A model generated the notes under the pieces. The model was not told the DNA's origin and did not search any database. It worked only from the letters and a program-made list of their open reading frames with translations. The translations under genes were made by a program, and so were the position numbers. From Bacillus sp. CH140a_4T (lineage in GTDB: Bacteria > Bacillota > Bacilli > Bacillales > Bacillaceae_G), in assembly GCF_008923725.1 (NCBI RefSeq), contig NZ_WBPF01000023.1, forward strand, positions 8,481 to 72,480: DNA of 64,000 bases, written 5' to 3'. Shown piece after piece: positions 26,821 through 36,388 of this stretch (positions are counted from its first letter, which is position 1; every line of letters starts with the position of its first letter).

Positions 26821-29070
26821 TTACATGCTTTCATGCATTGTACGGTTAATTACATCAATTTGCTGTTCACGAGTTAGTTTAATAAAGTTTACAGCGTAAC
26901 CAGATACGCGAATTGTTAATTGTGGATATTTCTCAGGATGTTCCATCGCATCCATTAATGTTTCACGATTAAATACGTTAATATTTAAGTGATGTCCTTC
27001 TTTTACTGCATAACCATCAAGCATTGATACTAAGTTACGTACTTGTACATCATCTTCTTTACCAAGTGCTTTTGGAATAATAGAGAACGTATTAGAAATA
27101 CCATCTTGTGCATCTTCATATGGTAATTTAGCTACAGATAATAATGAAGCTAATGCACCTTTTGTATCACGGCCATGCATTGGGTTCGCACCTGGTGCAA
27201 ATGGTTCTCCAGTACGGCGACCATCTGGAGTGTTACCAGTTTTCTTACCGTATACAACGTTAGATGTGATTGTTAAGATAGACATTGTATGAACAGAATT
27301 TCTGTATGTTTTATGTTTACGAAGTTTATTCATAAATGTTTTTACAAGATTTACAGCGATTTCATCTACACGGTCATCATTGTTACCGTATTTAGGGAAA
27401 TCTCCTTCGATTTCAAAGTCAACTGCAATACCGTTTTCATCACGAATTGGTTTTACTTTTGCGTGTTTAATTGCACTTAAAGAGTCTGCTACTACAGATA
27501 GACCCGCGATACCTGTTGCCATTGTACGAAGAACATTTGTATCATGAAGTGCCATTTCAATACGTTCGTAGCTATATTTATCATGCATGTAATGAATAAC
27601 ATTTAATGTGTTTAAATATAGACCTGCTAACCATTCCATTGTCATATCAAACTTACGCATAACTTCCTCATAATCTAATACTTCAGAAGTAATCGGTGCA
27701 TACTCAGGACCAACTTGTGCTTTAGATTTTTCATCTTTACCACCGTTAATCGCATATAGTAATGCTTTTGCTAAGTTTGCACGTGCACCGAAGAACTGCA
27801 TTTGTTTACCAATTCTCATTGCAGATACACAACAAGCAATTCCGTAGTCATCGCCGTAGTCAGCACGCATAATGTCATCATTTTCATATTGAATTGCTGA
27901 TGTTTTAATAGACATTTTCGCACAGTAGTTTTTAAAGTTCTGTGGTAATTGTTTAGACCAAAGAACTGTTAAGTTTGGTTCTGGAGCTGGTCCTAAATTA
28001 TCTAATGTATGCAAGAAACGGAATGAGTTCTTCGTTACTAATGGACGACCATCTAATGCCATACCACCGATAGACTCAGTTACCCAAGTTGGGTCACCAG
28101 AGAATAATTCATTATAATCAGGTGTTCTTGCAAATTTCACAAGACGTAATTTCATAATGAAGTGATCCACAATTTCTTGTACTTCTTCTTCTGTTAAAGT
28201 ACCGTTTGCTAAATCTCTTTCAATATAAATATCTAAGAATGTAGAAGTACGTCCAAGACTCATCGCAGCTCCGTTTTGCTCTTTAATTGCTGCAAGGTAT
28301 GCGAAGTATAACCATTGGAATGCTTCTTGTGTGTTTGTTGCTGGCTTAGAAATATCAAAGCCATGAGAAGCAGCCATTTGTTTTAGCTCTTGAAGTGCAC
28401 GCATTTGCTCAGATAACTCTTCGCGTAAACGCATTGTATCTTCGCTCATTACACCGCCAGTTAAATTCAAATCAGCTTTTTTCACTTCAATTAAATGATC
28501 AATACCATATAATGCTACGCGTCGATAGTCACCGATAATACGTCCACGTCCGTATGCATCTGGAAGACCAGTAATTACACCTGATTTACGAGCCGCTTTC
28601 ATTTCTGGCGTGTATGCATCAAATACACCTTGATTATGCGTTTTTCTCCAATCTCTAAAAATACGACTAAGTTCTTTATCCATTTCGTATCCATAAGATT
28701 CACAAGCTTGTTCCGCCATACGAATACCACCATATGGTTGTAAAGAACGTTTAAATGGTTTTTCAGTTTGGAAACCGACTACTTTTTCAATATCTTTATT
28801 TAAATATCCTGGTTCATGTGATGTAATAGAAGAAACAATTTTTGTATCCATATCAAGAACGCCACCGTTTTCACGTTCTTTCGTTGTTAAATCCATTACT
28901 TGATCCCAAAGTTGTTTCGTTGCTTCAGTTGCTCCCGCTAAGAAAGATTCATCCCCTTCGAAAACGTTTACATTATTTAAAATGAAATCGCGAACATCAA
29001 TCTCTGCTTTCCATTTTTCACCTTTAAAGTTTTCCCATGCGTTTTTAACATTTTCTAATACTTGAGTCAT
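26821..29070 (-). CDS. pflB: Formate acetyltransferase (pyruvate formate-lyase)
   Basis: 749-residue glycyl radical enzyme turning pyruvate and CoA into acetyl-CoA and formate in fermentation. The adjacent catalytic cysteines are in GIACCVSAM, and the radical glycine is in the C-terminal RVSGYAVNF. The start is ATG 29070 preceded by GGAGGAGATTAGG; the ATG at 29085 has no ribosome site. Codon use is that of a highly expressed gene. Located upstream of pflA. The 300 bp in front probably hold anaerobic control sites. Confidence 0.97.
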   Translation of the reverse strand: MTQVLENVKNAWENFKGEKWKAEIDVRDFILNNVNVFEGDESFLAGATEATKQLWDQVMDLTTKERENGGVLDMDTKIVSSITSHEPGYLNKDIEKVVGFQTEKPFKRSLQPYGGIRMAEQACESYGYEMDKELSRIFRDWRKTHNQGVFDAYTPEMKAARKSGVITGLPDAYGRGRIIGDYRRVALYGIDHLIEVKKADLNLTGGVMSEDTMRLREELSEQMRALQELKQMAASHGFDISKPATNTQEAFQWLYFAYLAAIKEQNGAAMSLGRTSTFLDIYIERDLANGTLTEEEVQEIVDHFIMKLRLVKFARTPDYNELFSGDPTWVTESIGGMALDGRPLVTKNSFRFLHTLDNLGPAPEPNLTVLWSKQLPQNFKNYCAKMSIKTSAIQYENDDIMRADYGDDYGIACCVSAMRIGKQMQFFGARANLAKALLYAINGGKDEKSKAQVGPEYAPITSEVLDYEEVMRKFDMTMEWLAGLYLNTLNVIHYMHDKYSYERIEMALHDTNVLRTMATGIAGLSVVADSLSAIKHAKVKPIRDENGIAVDFEIEGDFPKYGNNDDRVDEIAVNLVKTFMNKLRKHKTYRNSVHTMSILTITSNVVYGKKTGNTPDGRRTGEPFAPGANPMHGRDTKGALASLLSVAKLPYEDAQDGISNTFSIIPKALGKEDDVQVRNLVSMLDGYAVKEGHHLNINVFNRETLMDAMEHPEKYPQLTIRVSGYAVNFIKLTREQQIDVINRTMHESM

Positions 29071-29100
29071 CCTAATCTCCTCCATTTTTGATTAGTACAG

Positions 29101-29370
29101 GACTAAGATTTTTTATATAACAGCTTACACACTTAGAATACTACTTTTTTGCGAAAGTGAACGAAATAGTTGTGACATGTTTGTGAAACGTTGAGCAAAC
29201 TACTATATGCATAGTGTTAACTTCAATTAAAAGTCTTTATAATTAACCCTTTCCTTAATTGTATTTTTTTGGTATCCTTATATACGAGTCCTATTTTGTA
29301 ATACAAGAACAATACCCATTGTAGAGCTGTAATACTCTTATCCCCTAATCTGTTATAGTTTTTATAACAG
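29101..29370 (-). promoter_or_regulatory. pflB upstream region
   Basis: AT-rich non-coding DNA before pflB. On the plus strand two direct TTGTGA half-sites lie at 29170-29175 and 29181-29186, 11 bp apart, and an 8-bp inverted repeat CTGTTATA/TATAACAG lies near 29350-29370. These could bind redox or anaerobic regulators (Fnr, Rex or ResD), but none matches a full palindromic consensus. Confidence 0.3.
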
Positions 29371-29408
29371 AACAAAAAAGTGTACATATGTTGTACACTT
29401 TTTTTGTT
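29371..29408 (-). terminator. Terminator of the sugar-nucleotide/glycosyltransferase cluster
   Basis: Stem AAAAAAGTGTACA/TGTACACTTTTTT with short loop, immediately beyond the stop of the last gene of the cluster. Confidence 0.9.
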
Positions 29409-29409
29409 A

Positions 29410-30957
29410 CTACTCTAAAACATCTCTTTTTCTATTCCCATCATAGAATCCACCACGACTACCTTCTAATACAATTAATTGCTCTAATCCTTCTATATGA
29501 TCACCTATAATTCGCAAGACAGCTGGAGGATGACCTATTTTTGCAAAATGTTCACTGGGACGAATACGGTTCATCTTATCGACCTCTACACGACTTACAC
29601 ACGCAATCTCGAATCCTGACAGAATAGCTTTCACTTGGGCTACACAAGGTGAAAGTAAAGATCTATATCCGATTTCTTTCAAACACTTATGACTAAACGC
29701 ATTCGGTACAGCAATAAGTGAGCCTACTCCTAGATCTTTTCTATCACAAGCTAAATTTAATGCATATTTAAATGCAGTTACAAGGTGAAGCGGTACTCTT
29801 AAATCTAAATAATGATTTAGATTATTTAATGCGACATCCACTCCATCTGCAATAGCTTTTGCGAAAGGATATAATTCCCTAGCTGGAATAACAAAGTCAC
29901 CGTCTATAAACAGCACAATATCCCCTTTTGCAAAGTAAGTTCCAAGTGAACGCCCTACATCGTTTCCAAGCGCTTCTTTATATACAATTGTTGTTGCTCC
30001 CTTTTCTTTTGCAATCGTTGCTGTTTGATCAGACGAACCATTTACAACAACGATAATTTCAAAAGGTTCAATTTTTCGAAGTTCCTCTATAACATTTCCA
30101 ATTGTTTTTTCTTCATCTTGTACAGGAATAATGACCGATAATTGCTTTCCTTTATACAATTTAGATGTAACGCCCCATCCTTGATAAAGATCTTCGAAAT
30201 CTAAAGTATGATAAACACTATCTCTTTTCCTATTGCCATCATAATACCCTCCGCGCTCATCGCTACCTACTATTCGCTCCGCTACAGCTTCTATATGATC
30301 ACCTATCATCCGTTTTTCAGATTGCGAAAGACCAGTGCCATACGCAGCATGCTCAGTCGGACGAAATTTATTCGGGGTAATAACGTCAATTGCACAATGA
30401 CGACTAATTCTCCATTTGCTTTGTACTAGGCGTAAATGAGCCACAATAGGATTAACAAAACATTCATATCCAATACTTTGAACAACCTCTCTCGTCAACG
30501 CATGAGGTACAGATAATAAAGAATCAATTTTTAACTCTTCACGCTCTAACATTGCATTTAATATTTGACGCCATACTGTCACGGAGTGCGGTTTTTGTTT
30601 CTTTAAAAATAATGCGTCCAAATTATTTAAAACGATGTCGGCCTGATCATGTAAAATTGGATTCAGGAATAATTGTAATTTTGAAGTTGGAATAGCAAAA
30701 TCTCCATCTATAAACAGTAGTACATCACCTATCGCGTGTTTTGCGCCGACTGCACGTCCAACATCGTTCCCTAGTAGCTCTGTATACTTGATTACTTTAC
30801 ACCCTAAACGATCAGCAACCTCTTCAGTACCATCATTACAGCCATTTGCCACTACAATAACCTCTACTGGATTTAATCCTTTTACCGATTGAATAACGTC
30901 TGAAATCGTATCTGCTTCATTACATACAGGTATAATAATCGATAGCGACTTAGCCAT
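29410..30957 (-). CDS. Internally duplicated family 2 glycosyltransferase
   Basis: 515-residue protein made of two similar halves of about 250 residues. Each half has an N-terminal SIIIPV or SVIIPV nucleotide-binding strand, a conserved LGNDVGR stretch, the metal-binding DGD (LFIDGDF) and a closing RGG(Y/F)YDGNRKRD motif. Both DGD motifs are intact, so both halves may be active. No membrane segment or signal peptide, hence cytoplasmic and probably membrane-peripheral. The ATG at 30957 overlaps the epimerase stop codon; its ribosome site is weak, so translational coupling is likely. The GTG at 30969 is an alternative. Its paralogue of the same length lies at 33146-34693. Acceptor unknown. Confidence 0.85.
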   Translation of the reverse strand: MAKSLSIIIPVCNEADTISDVIQSVKGLNPVEVIVVANGCNDGTEEVADRLGCKVIKYTELLGNDVGRAVGAKHAIGDVLLFIDGDFAIPTSKLQLFLNPILHDQADIVLNNLDALFLKKQKPHSVTVWRQILNAMLEREELKIDSLLSVPHALTREVVQSIGYECFVNPIVAHLRLVQSKWRISRHCAIDVITPNKFRPTEHAAYGTGLSQSEKRMIGDHIEAVAERIVGSDERGGYYDGNRKRDSVYHTLDFEDLYQGWGVTSKLYKGKQLSVIIPVQDEEKTIGNVIEELRKIEPFEIIVVVNGSSDQTATIAKEKGATTIVYKEALGNDVGRSLGTYFAKGDIVLFIDGDFVIPARELYPFAKAIADGVDVALNNLNHYLDLRVPLHLVTAFKYALNLACDRKDLGVGSLIAVPNAFSHKCLKEIGYRSLLSPCVAQVKAILSGFEIACVSRVEVDKMNRIRPSEHFAKIGHPPAVLRIIGDHIEGLEQLIVLEGSRGGFYDGNRKRDVLE

Positions 30958-31915
30958 TGTTTTCTTCACGAAACCACTTAATAGTTTCTTTCAATCCTTG
31001 TTCCCACGTTACTGTCGCTTGAAATTGAACAAGTTCTCTTAATTTCGTTACATCTGGTCTTCTATTTGGAATTTCTTCAAAGCCATGTGGATATACCTCT
31101 TCGAAAGGAACTTGAGCAATCTTTGAAGAAGATTTCGTTAGTTTTTTAATTACTTCTGCTACTTCTTTTATACTCTTTTCGTTCTCAGAACCTATATTAA
31201 TAATCTCACCATTTACCTTCTCATCCATCGCTCGAATCGTTGCCTCTACCGCGTCACTTACATACGTAAAGCAACGTGTCTGCTTTCCATCTCCATATAC
31301 GAGAATGTCTTCTCCTTGCAGGGCCGCACTGATAAATCGTGGGATTACCCCTGCATACGGACCATCTTTCGCTCTTGGACCATAAATATTAAAATAACGA
31401 ACAATCGTTACAGGTAAACCTTCTAAAGCGTATCCTAAACATAATGTTTCTTCTAACGTTTTACAGATTGCATAACTCCAACGTATTTTAGAAGTTGCCC
31501 CGTATAATCGATCCCCCTCTTCAGAGAAGGGTGGCTTTGCCTTACCATATACTTCTGAAGTAGACGCAAAGACTACTTTCTTCTGTCCTTTTAGCGCTGC
31601 TTGTAAAATGTTTCTCGTTCCATCAAAATTCGTTTCAATAAGCTCTATACTCTTTTCCATTGTCGTTTTCACACCTAAAATTGCTGCTAAATGAAACACT
31701 ACATCATGTTGGTTTACTAATTCATAAATAGAATTTTTATCTAAAACGCTTATTGGAATAACCCGAATTTCTTTCATTAACTCATCATGATATTTATTTT
31801 TCCCTTTATAAAAGTTATCCACAATCGTGACTTCATTTCCTCTTTTCACCAGTTCTTCAGCTAGATGTGATCCGATGAATCCTGCTCCACCTGTAATTAA
31901 ACATTTAGCACTCAT
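30950..31915 (-). CDS. NAD-dependent nucleotide-sugar epimerase/decarboxylase
   Basis: 321-residue extended SDR. Rossmann motif GGAGFIGSH at 9-17, catalytic triad with S118/S120 region and Y148-x-x-x-K152 (YAICK). It resembles UDP-glucose/UDP-glucuronate 4-epimerases and UDP-glucuronate decarboxylases. Since a nucleotide-sugar dehydrogenase overlaps it upstream by 4 bp, the likely substrate is a UDP-uronic acid made by that enzyme, giving UDP-galacturonate or a UDP-pentose; sequence alone does not separate these. It feeds the two neighbouring glycosyltransferases. Confidence 0.85.
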   Translation of the reverse strand: MSAKCLITGGAGFIGSHLAEELVKRGNEVTIVDNFYKGKNKYHDELMKEIRVIPISVLDKNSIYELVNQHDVVFHLAAILGVKTTMEKSIELIETNFDGTRNILQAALKGQKKVVFASTSEVYGKAKPPFSEEGDRLYGATSKIRWSYAICKTLEETLCLGYALEGLPVTIVRYFNIYGPRAKDGPYAGVIPRFISAALQGEDILVYGDGKQTRCFTYVSDAVEATIRAMDEKVNGEIINIGSENEKSIKEVAEVIKKLTKSSSKIAQVPFEEVYPHGFEEIPNRRPDVTKLRELVQFQATVTWEQGLKETIKWFREENNG

Positions 31916-33156
31916 ACACTCACCTTCTTTATAATTCCACGTGTATCTATCACTCGCTTCATTCCTTTAAAAAGCTTCCAATCGATATTAGAGTGATCAG
32001 TTAAAATTAAAATACAACCCGCTTGTTTCATAGCTTGTTCATCCAAAGAAACAGATTGATACACTTTATCTCCAAATTTTGCAGAAGAAATATATGGATC
32101 GTGATATTCTATCTCATATCCTTCTTTTATTAACAATTCAATAATTGGTAACGCCGGTGATTCTCTCAAATCATTTACATCTTTCTTATACGCAATTCCT
32201 ACAATTAAAACTGATGCAGGTGATTGCACCATGCCTTTTACTTTCCGGACTACTTTCTCTGGCATTTCTTCATTAATCACATGTGCTGCTTCAATTAATT
32301 GACTAATTGCTCCATTCTTTTTTATTCTCCATTGAAAATATAAAGGGTCTACTGGAATACAATGTCCTCCTATTCCTGGTCCTGGCCAATATGGGGTAAA
32401 TCCAAACGGTTTTGTAGATGCAGCTTCAAGCGCCTCATAAAAATCAATTCCTAAACTTTCACATAGTGTGTTTAACTCATTTACTAATGAAATATTGACT
32501 AGGCGCTGAATATTTTCAAATAACTTACACATTTCCGCTACTTTCGGAGAACTAACTGGAACAACTACATCGAAGATCGTGCTATATAAATCCTGTACTT
32601 TTTGTTTGCATTGCTCAGTTTGTCCACTAATAACCTTTGGAATATCCTGAACGGAATATTGACTATTAGCTGGATCAATTCTCTCAGGGGAATATCCAAT
32701 ATAGAAATCTTCTCCTATCTTTTGGCCTGCTTGAGAAATAATCGGAATAATGACTTCCTCAAGTGTGCCTGGATATGTGGAGCTTTCGAAAATGAAGGTT
32801 TGTCCTTTTTGAAGGTTTTGTTGTATATAATGCGAAGCTGAAATGAGGGCACTTAAGTCTGGTTCTCTTTGTTCATTAATTGGAGTCGGGACTGTGACAA
32901 TAACATAATCACTATTTTGAAAATCAGCAATACCTTGATCTGGTGTATTTACTATTAATTTTTTTTTAGTCAATAAACTTTGTAACAATTTAGAAGAAAC
33001 ATCCGGAATATAACTTTCTCCTTTTATAATGGATTCTATTTTTCTAGTATCTTTATCTAATCCAAGTACTGTATGTCCTCTCTCTGCAAAATGGACTGCC
33101 AAAGGAAGACCAACATATCCTAATCCGATAATAGCAACTGTACTACTAACATTCAT
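31912..33156 (-). CDS. UDP-sugar 6-dehydrogenase
   Basis: 414-residue UDP-glucose/GDP-mannose dehydrogenase superfamily member, oxidising C6 of a nucleotide sugar to a uronic acid with two NAD+. N-terminal [10 protein letters not shown] (9-18), catalytic C266 in [10 protein letters not shown], and the C-terminal NDLRESPAL segment are present. The split between UDP-glucose and UDP-N-acetylhexosamine as substrate is uncertain; features such as [16 protein letters not shown] look closer to the WbpA/WecC side. It overlaps the upstream glycosyltransferase by 11 bp and the downstream epimerase by 4 bp, so translation is coupled. Confidence 0.9.
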   Translation of the reverse strand: MNVSSTVAIIGLGYVGLPLAVHFAERGHTVLGLDKDTRKIESIIKGESYIPDVSSKLLQSLLTKKKLIVNTPDQGIADFQNSDYVIVTVPTPINEQREPDLSALISASHYIQQNLQKGQTFIFESSTYPGTLEEVIIPIISQAGQKIGEDFYIGYSPERIDPANSQYSVQDIPKVISGQTEQCKQKVQDLYSTIFDVVVPVSSPKVAEMCKLFENIQRLVNISLVNELNTLCESLGIDFYEALEAASTKPFGFTPYWPGPGIGGHCIPVDPLYFQWRIKKNGAISQLIEAAHVINEEMPEKVVRKVKGMVQSPASVLIVGIAYKKDVNDLRESPALPIIELLIKEGYEIEYHDPYISSAKFGDKVYQSVSLDEQAMKQAGCILILTDHSNIDWKLFKGMKRVIDTRGIIKKVSV

Positions 33157-34693
33157 CTGTATTCTCTTCTTCCTTTCTCAATTGTTGAATTATATTTCTA
33201 TCCCGCTCTCCATCTGTAAAGCTCCCGCGTTCATCTGTGGATTGTAATAAATGTGCAATTGCCTCAAGTTGATCACCAAAAATACGGTCAAATGCTGGAA
33301 TGCGCCCATTTACAAATCCATGTTGCTCTGGGCGTACTCGATTTGTTTTTATAACATCTACAAATTCTACCGCTGTAATAGAGAATCCCTCCAAAATAGC
33401 TTTCATTTGAGCTAACGGTGGAATGATAAGAGAATCATACCCTATTTTCTCTATTACCTTTTTATGCATAGCATGTGGTACTGCCGTTAATGAGTTATTC
33501 CATAAATCTGGTCGTTTCGCTACCAAATTCACAAAATATTTTCCCATACTAATTGGATCTGCCGGATGAAACGTATCTAATAAACACTGTAAATCATTTA
33601 ATGCCACATCATATCCATCTTCAATAGCATGTAAAAAGGGAATTAGTTTTTTTCCTGGAATAACAAAATCACCATCGACAAATAAACAAATATCGGTCGT
33701 GGCATGCATAGCTCCTATCGCTCGGGCCACGTTATGCCCGAGAGCTTCCTCGAATTCAATAACGATCACATTCTCTAACTTTGCTTGTTTAATTGTCTCA
33801 ATATCAGCTCCATTCGCAACCACTATAATTTCATCTACACCGGCTTTTTTTACTTCTTGTATAACAGATCTTATAGTCATTTTCTCTTCTGATACGGGGA
33901 TAATGGCACTATATTTCGCTTTTTTCTTTTGTAATACAACTGGTCTATACTTTCCTATAAACCCTCTATCCCTATTTCCTTCCGAAAAACCACCACGCTT
34001 ACCATATATTTCGATTACATATTGCAAAGCACGTAAATGATCTCCCATAATACGACTAGTCGCTTTCGGATAAGGAGAACCGGGTGATGTACCAGTATGA
34101 ACAGGACGCACTTTATTTGTATGAATAACATCGACCGAAGCCATATCGACAATATCTACTCCTCTAGACATCGCCATCGCTTGAAACAGTGCTGGATCTG
34201 CTAAATTCCACCAACCAAATTTCTGAATAACTTCCCTACTCATTGCATGTGGAATTGCGATTAAAGATCCAACAACAAGCTCTTTTTTATTCAAATAACG
34301 ATTCAACATACATTTGCTAACTGTCGTATAATGCGGTCTCATCTTTAAATAAACGGACCATGTTAAATTATTCACAACAATTTGGTGACCTTGCTGAATT
34401 CCTTTTACGAAACGTTGCAGCTCTTTACTATCAATGACAATGTCACCATCTAAAAACAAAACAATGTCACCTTTCGCTTCTCTTGCTCCAATTGCCCGTC
34501 CAACATCATTGCCAAGAGAATATTGATAATAAATGACATGGCAATGTTGTTGTAGCGCTATTTCTTTCGTCCCATCTGTCGATCCATTATCTACTACGAT
34601 AATTTCATAAGGTTTCAATTTCTCTACTTCTACTAAAACTTGTGATAAAGTACTCGCTTCGTTATGAACTGGAATAATAACTGATACTCTCAT
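33146..34693 (-). CDS. Internally duplicated family 2 glycosyltransferase
   Basis: 515-residue paralogue of the protein encoded at 29410-30957, again two GT2-like halves. First half: [40 protein letters not shown]. Second half: [39 protein letters not shown]; the second half is the more divergent, with altered N-terminal and LGND motifs. The start ATG 34693 is 7 bases after GAGTGA; choosing it gives the same length as its paralogue and avoids overlapping the gene upstream, whereas the longer frame (34750) would. Role: probably sequential addition of sugars from the UDP-sugar made by its neighbours. Confidence 0.85.
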   Translation of the reverse strand: MRVSVIIPVHNEASTLSQVLVEVEKLKPYEIIVVDNGSTDGTKEIALQQHCHVIYYQYSLGNDVGRAIGAREAKGDIVLFLDGDIVIDSKELQRFVKGIQQGHQIVVNNLTWSVYLKMRPHYTTVSKCMLNRYLNKKELVVGSLIAIPHAMSREVIQKFGWWNLADPALFQAMAMSRGVDIVDMASVDVIHTNKVRPVHTGTSPGSPYPKATSRIMGDHLRALQYVIEIYGKRGGFSEGNRDRGFIGKYRPVVLQKKKAKYSAIIPVSEEKMTIRSVIQEVKKAGVDEIIVVANGADIETIKQAKLENVIVIEFEEALGHNVARAIGAMHATTDICLFVDGDFVIPGKKLIPFLHAIEDGYDVALNDLQCLLDTFHPADPISMGKYFVNLVAKRPDLWNNSLTAVPHAMHKKVIEKIGYDSLIIPPLAQMKAILEGFSITAVEFVDVIKTNRVRPEQHGFVNGRIPAFDRIFGDQLEAIAHLLQSTDERGSFTDGERDRNIIQQLRKEEENTDEC

Positions 34694-34706
34694 ACTTGTA
34701 TCACTC

Positions 34707-34901
34707 TTACCCTTCCAAGCGAACATAAGAAATAATAGGAATACGCACAACTACATCTTCCGGTGGTCCATAAGATGGAGAAGTCCGAACACTTACTGCC
34801 CCGTCCGTCACAGATAACAGAATACCTGCAACAATTTCGGCCGCTGTCACAACTTGCACTAGCTCACCAACATGGTTACGCAATTCATCAGTAAATAACA
34901 T
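34707..34901 (-). CDS. Small DUF2642/LSm-like protein
   Basis: 64-residue protein, predicted all-beta: LVQVVTAAEIVAGILLSVTDGAVSV then VVVRIPIISYVRL. The pattern of short strands resembles the SH3/LSm-like DUF2642 domain found in Bacillus spore-related proteins. AAAGGAG with good spacing precedes the ATG. It lies 13 bp before the glycosyltransferase start and 16 bp after the next DUF2642 gene, in one transcriptional unit. Function unknown; perhaps an accessory or anchoring factor for the polysaccharide cluster. Confidence 0.65.
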   Translation of the reverse strand: MLFTDELRNHVGELVQVVTAAEIVAGILLSVTDGAVSVRTSPSYGPPEDVVVRIPIISYVRLEG

Positions 34902-34917
34902 ATATAAGTCTCCTTTC

Positions 34918-35319
34918 TTACGCTTCTTTAATTGATATAATACTTGTAAATGGTAATAAAACTTCTGTCCCTATTCCTTCTTGCAGTGTTAAGAAATCAT
35001 CCCCAACCGCTACAATCACACCCGTTAACTGTCCAACCGTTACAGTAATTTCAACGTTTTTACCTAAATATTGCTTTGCAATTTCTTTAAACGGTGATGC
35101 ATTACATTCTTTTAATATGTTACAAATAATAGATTGAAATTGACTTGATTCAATAAATTCTTCCGTAGCTTTCTTTGAATTTCTTTGAATAAACCTTGCG
35201 AAGTTTTGCGAAAATAAAAGCCGTTCCACAGCAGGTAATAATTTGTCATCTAAAAAATAGCTTAATTGTCTATTAAATAATCGGGATAATTTATGCCAAT
35301 ATTTTTTGAACAGACACAT
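34918..35319 (-). CDS. DUF2642-type protein with helical N-terminal region
   Basis: 133-residue protein. Residues 1-75 are amphipathic and basic/helical; the last about 55 residues (VEITVTVGQLTGVIVAVGDDFLTLQEGIGTEVLLPF region) form an LSm/SH3-like beta domain related to that of the next gene. AGGAGGAG is well placed before the ATG. It is the first gene of the leftward cluster that runs to 29410. No catalytic residues are evident. A candidate sporulation-type -10 TATACATT lies on the minus strand near 35375-35382, which hints at mother-cell expression but is weak. Confidence 0.65.
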   Translation of the reverse strand: MCLFKKYWHKLSRLFNRQLSYFLDDKLLPAVERLLFSQNFARFIQRNSKKATEEFIESSQFQSIICNILKECNASPFKEIAKQYLGKNVEITVTVGQLTGVIVAVGDDFLTLQEGIGTEVLLPFTSIISIKEA

Positions 35320-35448
35320 ACACTTCTCCTCCTATTATTTTTTAAAATATAAAAATTACATTCATACATCTTAATGTATACAAAGCAGGCTTTTTTTGTG
35401 ATAGGTAAGGCATACATTTTTCAAAGAAACAATCTTTTCTAGTCACAT

Positions 35449-35482
35449 AAAAAAGATAGATGGTATCCCATCTATCTTTTTA
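35449..35482 (-). terminator. Terminator of the 35489-36304 gene
   Basis: Stem AAAAGATAGATGG/CCATCTATCTTTT with 4-nt loop and T-rich continuation. Between here and 35319 lies only the presumed promoter of the DUF2642/glycosyltransferase cluster. Confidence 0.85.
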
Positions 35483-35488
35483 TATATT

Positions 35489-36304
35489 TTAATTTTCAAT
35501 TGTAACAATGGCAGCTACGCTATAATAAACCGCTTGTGGTAATTCTGCTTGTTCACTTATAGAAGCTGTAACAAGAGAACCACCGCTTGCTGAGAAATAC
35601 TTAACAGTTTCTAACGGAATACCATCTTCTTTCACATCTATATTTGTTCCATCTCGCCAATCTATTTTCTGCATTGTTGCTGAAAGGTCCCCAGTCACTT
35701 TACCAAATTCTTTACCATCCACTCCTAAAAAGATCCATTCCCACTTTGTTAAACTTAGTACTTGTTTCAATTCTCCAATTTTCTTTCCCTCTACATCGGA
35801 AAAAATATAGAAGTTGCATACTCCCATCTTCTTTTGAACACGCAACAATCTTTCTCCCGAGTGATTATATAAATAAAATTGTTGCTTATGTAGTCCCTTA
35901 ACAAAAAAAGAAAGTACAGCTTGCCATACACGTTGCATAACAAAATCATACTCTTCTTTTAAAAAACCTACTGCACTACCATCTAATCCAAAGTACGTTA
36001 TTACTTGAAATACTCCTACCTCTTTGCGAACAACAAATTTTTGTTGCTCCAATAATTCAGAAGTCTCTATATTATAATTTTCCTGTTTGAGCATTTTTGA
36101 TCTTCGTTTTTCTATAAAGCTATATATTAATAATCCAAATGCCGGTAGTACAACACCTATTAATTTCAGATTTTCTTTCTGCGAAGTGAATAGCGTCCCT
36201 TTTTTATATTCCATCAATAATGCAATTGCAACGATAATCCATACAATGACAGATACAAAAAAAATGCGTTTTGCATTACGTGCGTGATGCCTGTGTATAC
36301 TCAT
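35489..36304 (-). CDS. Two-helix membrane protein with scramblase/LURP-like domain
   Basis: 271-residue protein. Two transmembrane helices lie at about 13-33 and 45-65 after a His/Arg-rich start. The following 200 residues are beta-rich with repeats such as FYLYNHSGERLLRVQKKMG, FYIFSDVEGKKIGELKQ and FLGVDGKEFGKVTGDLS. That strand pattern recalls tubby/LURP-one/scramblase-like barrels, but this is my inference from pattern only. The ATG at 36304 follows GGGGGAGGG; the longer frame from 36358 starts upstream of that site. Monocistronic. Function unknown. Confidence 0.7.
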   Translation of the reverse strand: MSIHRHHARNAKRIFFVSVIVWIIVAIALLMEYKKGTLFTSQKENLKLIGVVLPAFGLLIYSFIEKRRSKMLKQENYNIETSELLEQQKFVVRKEVGVFQVITYFGLDGSAVGFLKEEYDFVMQRVWQAVLSFFVKGLHKQQFYLYNHSGERLLRVQKKMGVCNFYIFSDVEGKKIGELKQVLSLTKWEWIFLGVDGKEFGKVTGDLSATMQKIDWRDGTNIDVKEDGIPLETVKYFSASGGSLVTASISEQAELPQAVYYSVAAIVTIEN

Positions 36305-36361
36305 ATCCCTCCCCCTTTTCCATTTTTTTATTATCTCATTGCACATGCACTTCCTCAATAA

Positions 36362-36388
36362 AAAAGACTATCCAAAAGGATAGCCTCT
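36362..36388 (-). terminator. Terminator of the serine hydrolase gene
   Basis: Minus strand stem GGCTATCC/GGATAGTC (one G-U pair) with TTTT loop followed by TTTTTTATT. Confidence 0.8.
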
